NCBI GenBank assembly: GCA_005772945.1
Contig: SXIE01000344.1
Coordinates: 1-16,013, forward strand
Origin: Pseudomonadota bacterium
GTDB taxonomy: Bacteria; Myxococcota; UBA9042; PHBI01
DNA: 16,013 bases
Direction of reading: 5' to 3'
The first letter of the stretch is position 1; every line of letters starts with the position of its first letter. A program made the translations under genes and the position numbers. The notes beneath the pieces were generated by a model. The model saw only the letters and a list, made by a program, of their open reading frames with translations, was not told where the DNA came from and ran no database searches. Below, in pieces: positions 8,601-15,857 of this stretch.

Positions 8601-9242
8601 GAGCGCGTCATCGCAGGGCCGGTGACGATCGCGTGGACGACGACGAGCGCCGACGGCGTGCACCGCCTCGAGGTCGCGCATGCGCCGGCGAACGGAAACT
8701 GCGGCGCGAGCGGCCTCGTCTACACGACCGCCTACCTCGCCGATGACCAGCCGGCGCCGTCGGCCAGTAGCGCGCTCGGGGAGGTCCTCGACAACCGCTG
8801 TGTGCGCCTCACGGTGGAGAACGCGCAGGTTCCGCCGCAGTCCTCGTCCGCGACCTTCCTCCTGCGCGAAGTGCCCGAGATCGCGAGCGTGACGACCTCG
8901 CCACGCACCCAGAGTGCAGGCGGCACGGTCCTCATCGGGCTCGGGATCCGCGGCGCCACGACGCTCGCGGTGACGGCGCAGTACCGAGGCGCGAACGGCA
9001 ACGTCCTGGGAACGCGGGCGATCTGCGATGAGGACAGCCTCAACAGTGGTCGCCTGACCCACAGCGCCGCAGTGGACCAGGTGGAGTGCGCGCACACCCT
9101 CACGGCCTGCAACCTCTTCTGCGTCAATAACGGCATGCCGACCGGCACGACCAGCGTGCGCTACCTGGTGTCGGTGGCCGATCCGGAGGGCGACGGCGCG
9201 AGCGCGAGCACGGCCGGCGGTCAGGACGTGCAGATCCAATAG
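5628..9242 (+). CDS. Giant Ig-like-module lipoprotein with EVES-repeat stalk
   Basis: A 1204-residue protein. The start has a strong GGAGG 5 bases upstream. A lipoprotein signal peptide ends in lipobox LAGC with Cys23 as the predicted lipidated residue. After a short linker comes an acidic low-complexity stalk (about 52-91), six EVES units then EIES and Glu-Thr repeats, followed by three prolines. The rest is about 11 Ig-like beta-sandwich modules of roughly 90-120 residues, each opening with a pattern like P-x-(V/I)-x-x-F, then G-x-x-(V/T)-x-L-(A/T)-W. Modules 1-5 and 8 also carry a close cysteine pair, for example TTCVGLGVDGRGFC. No catalytic motif is seen. It is probably held at the outer membrane and extended into the surroundings, as an adhesin or structural surface protein; that role is inferred from architecture. 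It lies between the regulator and a second large lipoprotein, with no overlap with either. Confidence 0.93.
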   Translation: MRRACTAVTACALGGLFLGLAGCGSDAVDSGLDAVGEDSLQIGSETGLVGSEVESEVESEVESEVESEVESEVESEIESETETETGSETETPPPVIVHFASDFATITTGGRATLAWETSDAATIAILADGLPVDLAGCVPAGAAPCAAAGTLAGAPTGRRTFTLVARGPDGACSGRDGACPEASVTVDVAPAATVTLTTDAAVVSAHSAVEVAYAASAATWSIGVVTTATDGTRTLAPCVPASAAIGAVPCLLPDDGNGVPRASGTLVVPDVQRVFTLGAVATNGADDGLGDIALGDVLLAITVPVEVKTFTVTPSQALPGGSLVLAWEVAGAHTLEVTSDSNALTGLTTCVGLGVDGRGFCTLHLDANAPLGPIAFTLTGHQDSGTTGEAHASATVIAGPTIDAFMITHAPVVAGQTTTLAWTAFGADQITIVATPPVLVGAASCSALGPDGRGSCLVHVDPHATAGAVAVRLSASNASVGPADHATLMLDILPPPTVTALGGDDATVEAGTAIVLSWETANAESVVVRDGSGAIAPSELAACTAVAGPRGGGGCTLSVPIEMAPGAFTLGVAAVAANGWKSDVTQTTVMVGVRPSAALTASPGALPAGGGAVTLRWSAAGADAIEIADDDASSAPLVESSAPSGEFTTTITQSTTWSLVAWNDFGVARATASGRVAGAPVIEALTFGGTDVLTETAIVENAVAELTWAISGLDAGDEVRLERAASPGRNTACDGVASEAWTLATGFPQAGAASGGGTVGALNAAAECFRFTAEDGDTTPVQRDWVVFKVRKTPRVVSFAVNDASRAPGDDVTLTWGTAFAYGVAITATPIGAVTSQDLAGCTVAAGSCTVTIQPGTPLGEVVFALVATGEDGVQTGPRTASLTVGNGARIAAFSASPASASGPSSVSLAWTTTAGATLVIRRADSEIFRSTQASTIASGNIAIEGVATTTTWTLVVENNFGLASAQATTFIGPSIDQLTANGGNALDGEERVIAGPVTIAWTTTSADGVHRLEVAHAPANGNCGASGLVYTTAYLADDQPAPSASSALGEVLDNRCVRLTVENAQVPPQSSSATFLLREVPEIASVTTSPRTQSAGGTVLIGLGIRGATTLAVTAQYRGANGNVLGTRAICDEDSLNSGRLTHSAAVDQVECAHTLTACNLFCVNNGMPTGTTSVRYLVSVADPEGDGASASTAGGQDVQIQ
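5781..5864 (+). repeat. 12-bp tandem repeat encoding EVES stalk
   Basis: Six perfect head-to-tail copies of GAGGTCGAGTCC (5781-5852) and a seventh with one change (GAGATCGAGTCC, 5853-5864). A related Glu-Thr-rich run continues to 5900. The period is four codons, so slippage would change stalk length in frame. Confidence 0.97.
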
Positions 9243-9247
9243 AGCAC

Positions 9248-9275
9248 GCGACGCGAGTCGCCCGCGCGCCCTTTT
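9248..9275 (+). terminator. Weak hairpin with short T run after the Ig-like lipoprotein
   Basis: GCGAC and GTCGC (9248-9252, 9257-9261) can pair around a GCGA tetraloop, a GNRA type. A TTTT run follows after about 10 bases at 9272-9275. The stem is only 5 bp and the T run is displaced, so the call is tentative. Confidence 0.25.
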
Positions 9276-9376
9276 GTCTCCCCGCGGTCATGGCCGCATG
9301 TCGGAGTCGGGGGGTGCGCGGGCGCACGCTTGTGTTCTCGGCGGCGGCCGCGGACACTGGCGCAAACGAGGTCGAC

Positions 9377-12300
9377 ATGCTCACCGTGACGCGCGTCGCG
9401 ATACTCACCGTCATCCCGTGGGTCCTCACAGCATGTCCGCACGGGGGGCGGCGACCGCTCGGCTCGGACTGTGAATCCGACGACGGCTGCGCATCGGGTT
9501 TCTGCGGCGGCGGCGTGTGCCTCGTGCCGACCTCCGATGACGACCACGACGGGCTGACGAACGAGCTCGAGGTCCGCCTGGGCTCGAGCCCGCTCTCGCC
9601 CGACACCGACGGCGACGGCGAGACCGACGATCGAGAGCTCGATGCGAGCCTCGCCAACCGCGACACCGACGGCGACGGCAAACCGGACGTCGTCGAGAGC
9701 GCGAGCGCCGACGCCGACGGCGACTGCATCACCGATCAGTACGACGCCGACGACTCGGTCCCGAGCCAGGACCCGTCGCCGATGATCGCCGTGGTGTGCG
9801 CGCAGCTCGGGCTCTGTCGGTCCCACCAGACGGACCTCGCCGTGAGTTGCGCGAGTGGCGACGCCATCTGCGTTTACGATGGTGTAGCAGGGTACGCGAG
9901 CCCGGAGGCCACGTGCGACGGGGTCGACGAGGACTGCAGCGGCACGCCCGACGACGCGTTCCCGGACCGCGATGGCGACGACATCGCCGACTGTGTCGAC
10001 GACGACTGGGACAACGACGGCGTCGCCGACGCGGTCGATCATTGCCCGACCGTCGCGGACGCGAACGACCCTGATCGCGACGGTGACGGGATCGGAGACG
10101 CCTGCGCCGCGGACTACACGTTCGCGCTGACCGTACCGAGCGGGGTCCTCGTCGGCGTGCCCTTCGCGGTCGATGTCGCGCTGGCGAGGACCGCGGACAC
10201 GGAGGGCGCACCGTTCCCGGCGTTCTCCGGCACGGCCGTCCTGTCGCTCGAGAACCCGGGCCCGGTCGGGCTCGCAGGGCCGCTCGCCGTCCCGTTTCAT
10301 GGCAATGCGAGCGGCGCCACTGCGCACGTTGCGGGGCTGGTCGTGACGCGCGCCGGCAGCGACTTGGTCCTCAGCGCGCGCGCCGGGGAGCTCGGGCTCG
10401 GGAGAAGCGCGGCGTTCGACGCGGTCGAGGACGGCGTGCATTGCGCCATCGCCGACAACTGCGCGTCCAAGGTGTGCGGCGTCGGAGGGGAATGCGCCGC
10501 CGCGCGCTGTGATGACGGGGTACTGAACGGCAGCGAGACGGCGGAAGGTTGCGGCGGCGACGTGTGCGATCCGTGCACGACCGGCGACACTTGCACGCGG
10601 GCGCAAGATTGCACGAGTGGCGTCTGCGACGAGACGGAGCATTGCACGGCGCCTGCGTGCGACGATCGCGTGGCCAATGGTGAGGAGTCGGGCGTCGACT
10701 GCGGCGGCACCTCGACGTGCGGGGTGTGCGGCGAGGGAGGTGGTTGTGCGCTCGCCGGGGACTGCGCCAGCGGCGTCTGCGGCCCTGGCCGCGTGTGCCT
10801 CGCCCCGGCGTGCGACGATCGCGTCGCGAACGGCGGGGAGTCGGGCGTCGACTGCGGCGGAACGTCGACGTGCAAGCGCTGCGGCGAGGGCCTACCGTGC
10901 GGTGGAGGACGTGACTGCGACAGCGGGGTCTGCGCACCAGCGGGGGTTTGCGCGCCGCCCGACTGCGAGGACGGGGCACACAACGGGCTCGAGTCCGGCG
11001 TGGACTGTGGCGGCACGAGCCTGTGCGAGCGCTGCGACGCGGGCCTCGGCTGCAGCGCGCCGAGCGATTGCGCGAGCGGGGTCTGCGGCGTGGCGGACAT
11101 GTGCCTCGAGGCGACGTGCGACGACAGGGTCCAGAACGGCGGCGAGAGCGGGGTCGACTGCGGCGGCGCGACGTTGTGCCGGCGCTGCGGCGTCGGTGAC
11201 GCCTGCACGCGCGCGGAGGATTGCGAAGACGGCCAGAGCTGCGGCGCGAACGGGACGTGCGTTGCGCCGCCGCATTGCACCAGCGGCGTCGTCGACGGCG
11301 ACGAGAGCGACGTCGACTGCGGTGGCAGCGAGTGCGACACGTGCGCCGCCGGCATGCGCTGCGCCACCGACGCCGACTGCAACCGCGGCACGTGCACGAC
11401 GATCGGGCGCTGCCAGGGCGAGGTCTTCGCGCTGCAGTCGGCCGAGGTCGCGAGCTACGTCAGCGCCTCGACGCGCCCCTTCGCGGTGGACGGCGACGGG
11501 GTCACCCACGTCGTCTACGAGGACACCCTCGACATCGTCGACATGCAGCTGACGGGAAGCCACGCGGACCGCGTGGTCGTCACGACGCGCACCGGCTCGA
11601 GCGGCTGGGGGAGCGCGCAACTCAAGGTCGCAGCCGACGCGCGCGGGCGGGTGGTCCTCTGGTACGACGACGACGTGAGCCAAGGGCGTGACGACATGCG
11701 CCCCTACGTCGCGATCTACACGCCCGGCACCGGCTGGAGTGCGCCGCAGAACCTCGTCACGCTCGGGCTGCTCGCGCGCGACAACGTCGAGTTCCACCAG
11801 GGTTACGACATGGCCCTCGACTCGGCGGGAAGGATGCACACCGTCGTCTGCTACTACCCGTACTTCGGCTACGGCTCGGTGGACTATCAGCGCTGGGACA
11901 CGAACGTGGACGGCGCGCTCACCGTCGGGCTCGCCCCAAAGCAGCTCCGGGAAGGCTGGAGCGGCCGCTGCGTGGTGTTCGTCGATACCGACGACGTCGT
12001 CCACGTCACGTTCGACCGGTACTACGTCGACCAACCACTGCACTACCTGCGCTCGGTGGACGGCGGTCAGAGCTGGAGCGACGAGGTCCCGACCACCGCG
12101 GCGAACGGCCCGGTCACCTTCACGTCCTACGACGACCAAGCGCGCGGCTTGGTGGTGACCGGCAGCGGTGCGGACAAGAAGGTGCTTCTCAGTCACCGGG
12201 GGGCGGGCGGGGCGCTCGAGATCCTCGAGCGCAGCGAGGATGGGAGCTGGCGGGTCTTCTTCAGCGCGAACGACGGCGCGGATCACCACGCGGCCCAGCT

Positions 12301-12601
12301 GCGACTCCACTACCCCATCGCGGGAGGCGCGGCCGACGCCCTCGAGGTCTTCGCGATCGTGACCCCGGCGGCGACGACGCTCGCCCGCCTCGAGCGCGCG
12401 CGCCTCGATCTGACCGGCCGCCCCGAGATGCCGCTCACGCGTTACGATGGCGCCAGCACGCTCGGCCTCGTGTCGTTCGGCCTCCCGGGCGCGACCTGGC
12501 CGGCGTCCCAGCGCCTCGTCACGGCGCCGGTCGCGTTCGAAGTCTGGCTGCTCGGGAGCGTACCGCCGTTTGGCTACATCGGCGTCTACGACACGCTGTG
12601 A
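9377..12601 (+). CDS. Large multidomain Cys-rich lipoprotein (TSP3, MopE-like, Ig-like, Cys repeats, Asp-box region)
   Basis: A 1074-residue protein. The ATG at 9377 is chosen over an upstream in-frame ATG at 9290 because it has GAGG 5 bases upstream and begins a clean lipoprotein signal with lipobox LTAC (Cys20). Domains in order: a short Cys-rich piece (32-48); thrombospondin type 3 calcium-binding repeats (about 54-120, DTDGDG motifs); a MopE-like motif CDGVDEDC (from Cys180); more Asp-rich TSP3 units (to about 245); an Ig-like segment (about 250-350); six 8-cysteine repeats (378-680); and a C-terminal region (about 685-1074) with propeller or sialidase-like features, including an Asp-box SVDGGQSWS at about 893. 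Calcium and disulfides probably stiffen it. Role in adhesion, glycan binding or matrix is inference; no sialidase catalytic set was recognised. It follows the Ig-like lipoprotein by 134 bases and could be cotranscribed. Confidence 0.93.
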   Translation: MLTVTRVAILTVIPWVLTACPHGGRRPLGSDCESDDGCASGFCGGGVCLVPTSDDDHDGLTNELEVRLGSSPLSPDTDGDGETDDRELDASLANRDTDGDGKPDVVESASADADGDCITDQYDADDSVPSQDPSPMIAVVCAQLGLCRSHQTDLAVSCASGDAICVYDGVAGYASPEATCDGVDEDCSGTPDDAFPDRDGDDIADCVDDDWDNDGVADAVDHCPTVADANDPDRDGDGIGDACAADYTFALTVPSGVLVGVPFAVDVALARTADTEGAPFPAFSGTAVLSLENPGPVGLAGPLAVPFHGNASGATAHVAGLVVTRAGSDLVLSARAGELGLGRSAAFDAVEDGVHCAIADNCASKVCGVGGECAAARCDDGVLNGSETAEGCGGDVCDPCTTGDTCTRAQDCTSGVCDETEHCTAPACDDRVANGEESGVDCGGTSTCGVCGEGGGCALAGDCASGVCGPGRVCLAPACDDRVANGGESGVDCGGTSTCKRCGEGLPCGGGRDCDSGVCAPAGVCAPPDCEDGAHNGLESGVDCGGTSLCERCDAGLGCSAPSDCASGVCGVADMCLEATCDDRVQNGGESGVDCGGATLCRRCGVGDACTRAEDCEDGQSCGANGTCVAPPHCTSGVVDGDESDVDCGGSECDTCAAGMRCATDADCNRGTCTTIGRCQGEVFALQSAEVASYVSASTRPFAVDGDGVTHVVYEDTLDIVDMQLTGSHADRVVVTTRTGSSGWGSAQLKVAADARGRVVLWYDDDVSQGRDDMRPYVAIYTPGTGWSAPQNLVTLGLLARDNVEFHQGYDMALDSAGRMHTVVCYYPYFGYGSVDYQRWDTNVDGALTVGLAPKQLREGWSGRCVVFVDTDDVVHVTFDRYYVDQPLHYLRSVDGGQSWSDEVPTTAANGPVTFTSYDDQARGLVVTGSGADKKVLLSHRGAGGALEILERSEDGSWRVFFSANDGADHHAAQLRLHYPIAGGAADALEVFAIVTPAATTLARLERARLDLTGRPEMPLTRYDGASTLGLVSFGLPGATWPASQRLVTAPVAFEVWLLGSVPPFGYIGVYDTL
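10508..11416 (+). repeat. Six 8-cysteine repeats (about 51 residues each)
   Basis: The canonical unit spacing is C-x13-C-x5-C-x2-C-x5-C-x5-C-x4-C-x5-C with a conserved NGxESGVDCGG core, enough for four disulfides per unit. Half-units (last four cysteines) precede the array at about 10440-10495 and occur near the N-terminus. Units 2 and 3 are nearly identical in DNA over their first 60 or so bases (from 10658 and 10811, 153 bases apart), suggesting a recent duplication. Confidence 0.9.
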
Positions 12602-12647
12602 GCGTCGCTGACGGCCTCCAGACGACCGCCGCCCGCTCAGACCGGAA

Positions 12648-12676
12648 CGCCGCGCGCACCGCGCGTCGGGGCGGCG
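12648..12676. terminator. Possible bidirectional hairpin between convergent genes
   Basis: In the 105-base gap between two convergent stop codons, CGCCGC pairs with GCGGCG (12648-12653, 12671-12676), with an inner GCGC/GCGC pairing (12654-12657, 12661-12664) and a 6-base bulge. There is no T run on either side. In such GC-rich DNA this could be chance. Confidence 0.3.
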
Positions 12677-12706
12677 CGACCTCACGATGGCTCAGGATGG
12701 TTAGAG

Positions 12707-14146
12707 TCAGGCCGCGCCGGGCTCGCCGTACTTGGTGACGTGTCGCTGGCGGATGCGCTGAAGCAGCGGCATCAGCACGTTGAAGTCGATCTTGGCCTGC
12801 ATCGCGAGCGGGCTGAAGAGGAAATCGACGAGCCTGAAGTCGCTGAAGACGTTCAAGTTCGGGGCCGACAGCTTGGCGTAGCGATCGAAGAAGAGGAGCT
12901 GCTTGAGGATGAGGAGGAACTCGCTCGGCAGCTTGATGCCATGTCTGAAGGCCATCGCCGTGATCTCGGGCATGATCTCTTCGTAGCGGATCTCGCCGAA
13001 GGACTTCTCGACCAGCGGCGAGTAGACGCGCGCCAGGTCCTTCACGAGCGCGTCGTTGTCGACCTTCTGGGTGAGCGCGGACATCTCGCTCATCACGCCC
13101 GCCAGCGCGGCATAGTCCTGGGCCGAAAAGGCCAGGACGTAGCGCATGACCTGGGCGCGCTGCAGGTCGGTGAAGCGCCCGATGATGCCGAAGTCGAGGA
13201 AGCCGACGGACGCCGGATAGGCGCCGCTCGGGGGCATCAGCATGAGGTTGCCGGCGTGCGCGTCGCCGTGGAAGAAGCCGTCGAGCATCATGGTCATGAG
13301 CCAGGCGCGCAGGCCCTTGCGCAGGTAGACCTCGGGATCGAGCGTGGTCGTCGCGATGCCGGCGACGTCGTCGGCCTTGAAGCCGCGGAAGCGCTCCATC
13401 GTGAGGACCTGCACCGTGACCAGCCCCGGGGTCGGGCACGGCGCGCGCACGTCCGAGAGGCCGTACTTGTTCATGAGCATGTTGAACTGCTCGAGGTTCG
13501 CGGCCTCGCGCTTGAAGTCGATCTCCTCGTGGATGGTACGATCGAAGTCCTCGATGACCCCACGCACATTGGCCAGACGCGCGCCCTTGAAGAGCTTGTC
13601 GAGGAGCCACGCGAAGCGCCGCATCCACCAGATGTCGGCGTCGACGACGACCCGGATCCCCGGACGCTGCACCTTGACGACGACCTCGGTCCCGTCGGTG
13701 AGGGTCGCCGCGTGGACCTGCGCGATCGACGCCGAGCCGAGCGGGACGTCCTCGAACGTCGCAAAGACCTCGTGGACCGGACGCCCGAGCTCGGCAGCCA
13801 CGGTGGCCTTCAGGCGGTCGAGACGAAAGGGCTTCACGCGATCGAGGCAGCGCTGGAACTCCTCCGAGTAGCGCTTGGGAAAGAGGCCCGGACTCGAGGC
13901 GATGATCTGCCCGAGCTTGATGAAGCTGGGCCCGAGGAACTCGAAGGCGCGGCGCACGATGCGCTGGTTCTCGAGCGGCTCGTAGACGCGCGTCGCGGGT
14001 GGCGGCGTGCCCGCCGGGAGTTCGCGCAGGAGCCCGCGACGGATGAGCTTGCGCAGCCCCGTGTGGGTGTACAGCCAGGCGAAGAACATCGCCCACAGCA
14101 CGAACATGAGGGTGAAGGCGCGTAGGACGACGCGGAGCGCTTTCAT
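12707..14146 (-). CDS. UbiB/ABC1 (AarF) atypical kinase-family membrane protein
   Basis: A 479-residue protein of the UbiB/ADCK family, which supports synthesis or handling of ubiquinone and other isoprenoid lipids through ATPase activity. Family motifs are intact: KLGQ (77-80, the KxGQ motif), GSASIAQVH (137-145, the Ala-rich loop region), Lys158 (VVVKVQRPG), E208-x-D210, the HGDAHAGN catalytic loop (293-300) and DFG (318-320). One hydrophobic segment at about 6-26 predicts an N-terminal membrane anchor; no C-terminal helices are seen, unlike E. coli UbiB. The start at 14146 overlaps the stop of the upstream CoA-transferase gene by 4 bases (ATGA), so the two are probably translationally coupled; an open frame extends further upstream but only as a shadow of that gene. 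The substrate lipid is unknown. The symbol ubiB is not assigned because many paralogues exist. Confidence 0.93.
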   Translation of the reverse strand: MKALRVVLRAFTLMFVLWAMFFAWLYTHTGLRKLIRRGLLRELPAGTPPPATRVYEPLENQRIVRRAFEFLGPSFIKLGQIIASSPGLFPKRYSEEFQRCLDRVKPFRLDRLKATVAAELGRPVHEVFATFEDVPLGSASIAQVHAATLTDGTEVVVKVQRPGIRVVVDADIWWMRRFAWLLDKLFKGARLANVRGVIEDFDRTIHEEIDFKREAANLEQFNMLMNKYGLSDVRAPCPTPGLVTVQVLTMERFRGFKADDVAGIATTTLDPEVYLRKGLRAWLMTMMLDGFFHGDAHAGNLMLMPPSGAYPASVGFLDFGIIGRFTDLQRAQVMRYVLAFSAQDYAALAGVMSEMSALTQKVDNDALVKDLARVYSPLVEKSFGEIRYEEIMPEITAMAFRHGIKLPSEFLLILKQLLFFDRYAKLSAPNLNVFSDFRLVDFLFSPLAMQAKIDFNVLMPLLQRIRQRHVTKYGEPGAA

Positions 14147-15324
14147 GCGACGACCACCTTGCCGTGGGCCAGTGCCTGGATTTCGTCGGGAGTGTATCCC
14201 AGGTCGCCGAGGATGGCGCGCGTGTGCTCGCCCAGGCCCGGAGCTGGACCCGGGGCAGGTGCGTCGACGGGCCTGACGGGCGTCCGGAGACGCTTGAGTC
14301 CCGCGGTCGTCTCGATCACCAGGTGGCGGGCCTGGTGAAGCGGATGATCGGCGAGCTCGGCCGGCTCGAGCACCGGCTCGCAACACGCCTCGCTGCCCGC
14401 GAAGAGCGCTTCCCAGGCGGCCCGCGGGCGCGACGCGAACAGCGCCTCGATCTCGGGTCGGACGCTCGGATCGAACTGCCGCTTGAGCCACTCGGGCCGC
14501 GCGACCTTGCCGCAGAACGCGCTCCAGAACTTCGGCTCGAGCGCCGCGAGCGTCATGAAGCGCGCGTCCTCGGTCTGATAGACGCCGTAGCACGGGGCGC
14601 TGCCGGTCAAGACCTCGGCGCCGCGCTTGGGGGGCGCCGCCGCGGCACCGAGCATCGGGGCAACGGCCGCCGCCAGGAAACCCGTGACGCCGTCGGTCAT
14701 CGAGACGTCGAGGAAGCGTCCGCGCCCGCTCGCTTGGCGCGCGTGAATGGCGGCCAGGATCGCGACGAGCGCCCAGAGACTGCCGCCGATGTCGGCGACC
14801 TGGATCGGCGGGACCGGAGGCGGCCGATCGACAAAGCCGCCGAGCCCGAGCGCGCCGGCCAGCCCGGCGTAGTTCAGGTCGTGACCGGGCGCGTCGCGGT
14901 ACGGTCCGGTCTGCCCGAAGCCGGTGAGCGCGCAGTAGACGAGCCCGGGGTTGGTGGCTGCCAAGGCCTCGTAGCCGAGTCCCAGGCGATCCATCACGCC
15001 CGGTCGGAACGACTCGAGGAGGATGTCCGCGCGCGCCGTCAGACGCCTCAGGAGATCGACCCCCTCAGGGCGCTTGAGGTCGACGCAGAGCGAGCGCTTT
15101 CCCGCGTTGAGCGCCGTGAAGGCCCAGCTCGCCTTGCCCGCGCCCGCCGGCGCCAAGGGCGGCATATAGCGCAGGTAGTCGCCGCCGTCGGTCGACTCGA
15201 CCTTGATGACCTCGGCCCCCAGATCCGCGAGCACCAGCGAGGCATAAGGCCCCGGCAAGAGCCGGCTCAGATCGACGACACGCAGCCCCGCCAGCGGCAG
15301 GGCATGGACAGGGCCTGACGACAT
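14143..15324 (-). CDS. Alpha-methylacyl-CoA racemase-like family III CoA-transferase
   Basis: A 393-residue protein of the CaiB/BaiF family. Near the N-terminus are L-x-G-L-R-V-V-D-L-S-R and PGPYASLVLADLGAEVIKVE, typical of the family. Residues His148 (GHDLNY), Asp178 (VADIGG) and Glu263 (ALEPKFW) match the catalytic His126, Asp156 and Glu241 of the Mycobacterium tuberculosis racemase, with the same offset of 22 at all three sites. This favours 2-methylacyl-CoA racemisation over CoA transfer. Such enzymes invert the 2-methyl centre of branched acyl-CoAs, including isoprenoid and sterol side chains, before beta-oxidation. GGAAGG lies 5 bases before the ATG. It sits between an SCP2-domain gene and a UbiB-like gene in the same direction. 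The exact substrate is not visible from sequence. Confidence 0.92.
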   Translation of the reverse strand: MSSGPVHALPLAGLRVVDLSRLLPGPYASLVLADLGAEVIKVESTDGGDYLRYMPPLAPAGAGKASWAFTALNAGKRSLCVDLKRPEGVDLLRRLTARADILLESFRPGVMDRLGLGYEALAATNPGLVYCALTGFGQTGPYRDAPGHDLNYAGLAGALGLGGFVDRPPPVPPIQVADIGGSLWALVAILAAIHARQASGRGRFLDVSMTDGVTGFLAAAVAPMLGAAAAPPKRGAEVLTGSAPCYGVYQTEDARFMTLAALEPKFWSAFCGKVARPEWLKRQFDPSVRPEIEALFASRPRAAWEALFAGSEACCEPVLEPAELADHPLHQARHLVIETTAGLKRLRTPVRPVDAPAPGPAPGLGEHTRAILGDLGYTPDEIQALAHGKVVVA

Positions 15325-15361
15325 GGGGACCTTCCGTGACCGAGCGGCGCCCGGGATGGAG

Positions 15362-15401
15362 CGCGGGCCGCCTCAGTTGCTGCTCAGAGGACCGGCCCGC
15401 G
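15362..15401 (-). terminator. Stem-loop between the SCP2 and racemase genes
   Basis: CGCGGGCC (15362-15369) pairs perfectly with GGCCCGCG (15394-15401), and CCTC (15371-15374) with GAGG (15387-15390) inside it. On the minus strand it begins about 13 bases after the SCP2-gene stop. No T run follows, so it may be a partial terminator, attenuator or mRNA-processing barrier that separates expression of the SCP2 gene from the genes downstream. Confidence 0.45.
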
Positions 15402-15414
15402 TTCGCCGCGTTTC

Positions 15415-15732
15415 TCAGGTCAAGACTTGCTGGAGCTTCATCGCGAGGCCGAAGTCCCCGTCGACCTGGATTTTTCCGAGCATGAAGGCCTGCATCGCGT
15501 CGAGCGTGCCTTCCTTGATCGCGACGAGATCTGGCCCCTCGACCGTGATCGTGACATCGCCGGGCTCGTCGAGCTGGCGAACTTCGCAGCCGCGCGTATC
15601 GACGACGTACGTGCCTGCGCCCTCGCCGGTGACATTGAAGCGGAAGCTGCCGTCGATGGCCTTGGACTTGGCCGGGTCTTCCTTGAGACGCTGGTCGATC
15701 TCGGCGAAAACGCTACTCACGGTCGTGCTCAT
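15415..15732 (-). CDS. SCP2 sterol-carrier-domain protein
   Basis: A 105-residue single-domain protein of the SCP2 type: an N-terminal helix, a beta-sheet core with the typical VTITVEGPDLVAIKEG stretch, and a C-terminal segment including GKIQVDGDFGLAMKLQQVL. The family forms a hydrophobic tunnel that binds fatty acyl-CoAs, sterols, isoprenoids or other lipids; UbiJ of the ubiquinone pathway also carries an SCP2 domain. There is no signal peptide, so it is predicted to be cytoplasmic. AGGAGA is 5 bases before the ATG. It is first in a same-strand series with the racemase-like and UbiB-like genes (90-base gap to the next). It may deliver a hydrophobic substrate to them, which is inference. Confidence 0.93.
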   Translation of the reverse strand: MSTTVSSVFAEIDQRLKEDPAKSKAIDGSFRFNVTGEGAGTYVVDTRGCEVRQLDEPGDVTITVEGPDLVAIKEGTLDAMQAFMLGKIQVDGDFGLAMKLQQVLT

Positions 15733-15821
15733 CGGTGTCTCCTGGCGATGGACCCCGCGCCGCGCAGCGGGCGCAGTCCGGGAGCCTTGAATGCGGTTCG
15801 GTTAGCACGCACGTTTCGCAA

Positions 15822-15850
15822 TCGTCAATCGCGCGCATCCCGCATACGAT
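15822..15850 (+). promoter_or_regulatory. Candidate trpA promoter, overlapping a minus-strand -35
   Basis: TCGTCA (15822-15827, 4 of 6 match to TTGACA) and TACGAT (15845-15850, 4 of 6 to TATAAT) are 17 bases apart. Transcription would begin at about 15857-15858, right at the chosen trpA ATG. On the other strand the same spot reads TTGACG (15823-15828), a good -35 for the SCP2 gene, though no convincing -10 follows. Confidence 0.35.
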
Positions 15851-15857
15851 GCACCGC

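Noticed and set aside
6384..9239. 951-codon open frame on the minus strand opposite the Ig-like lipoprotein
   Set aside because: It has an Arg/Asp-rich composition with no recognisable fold, and the plus strand has a lipobox, a strong ribosome site and repeated modules.
12740..14125. Plus-strand open frame opposite the UbiB-like gene
   Set aside because: It is a shadow; the minus strand carries every UbiB family motif.
14164..15318. Plus-strand open frame opposite the racemase-like gene
   Set aside because: It is a shadow; the minus strand carries conserved catalytic residues in family context.
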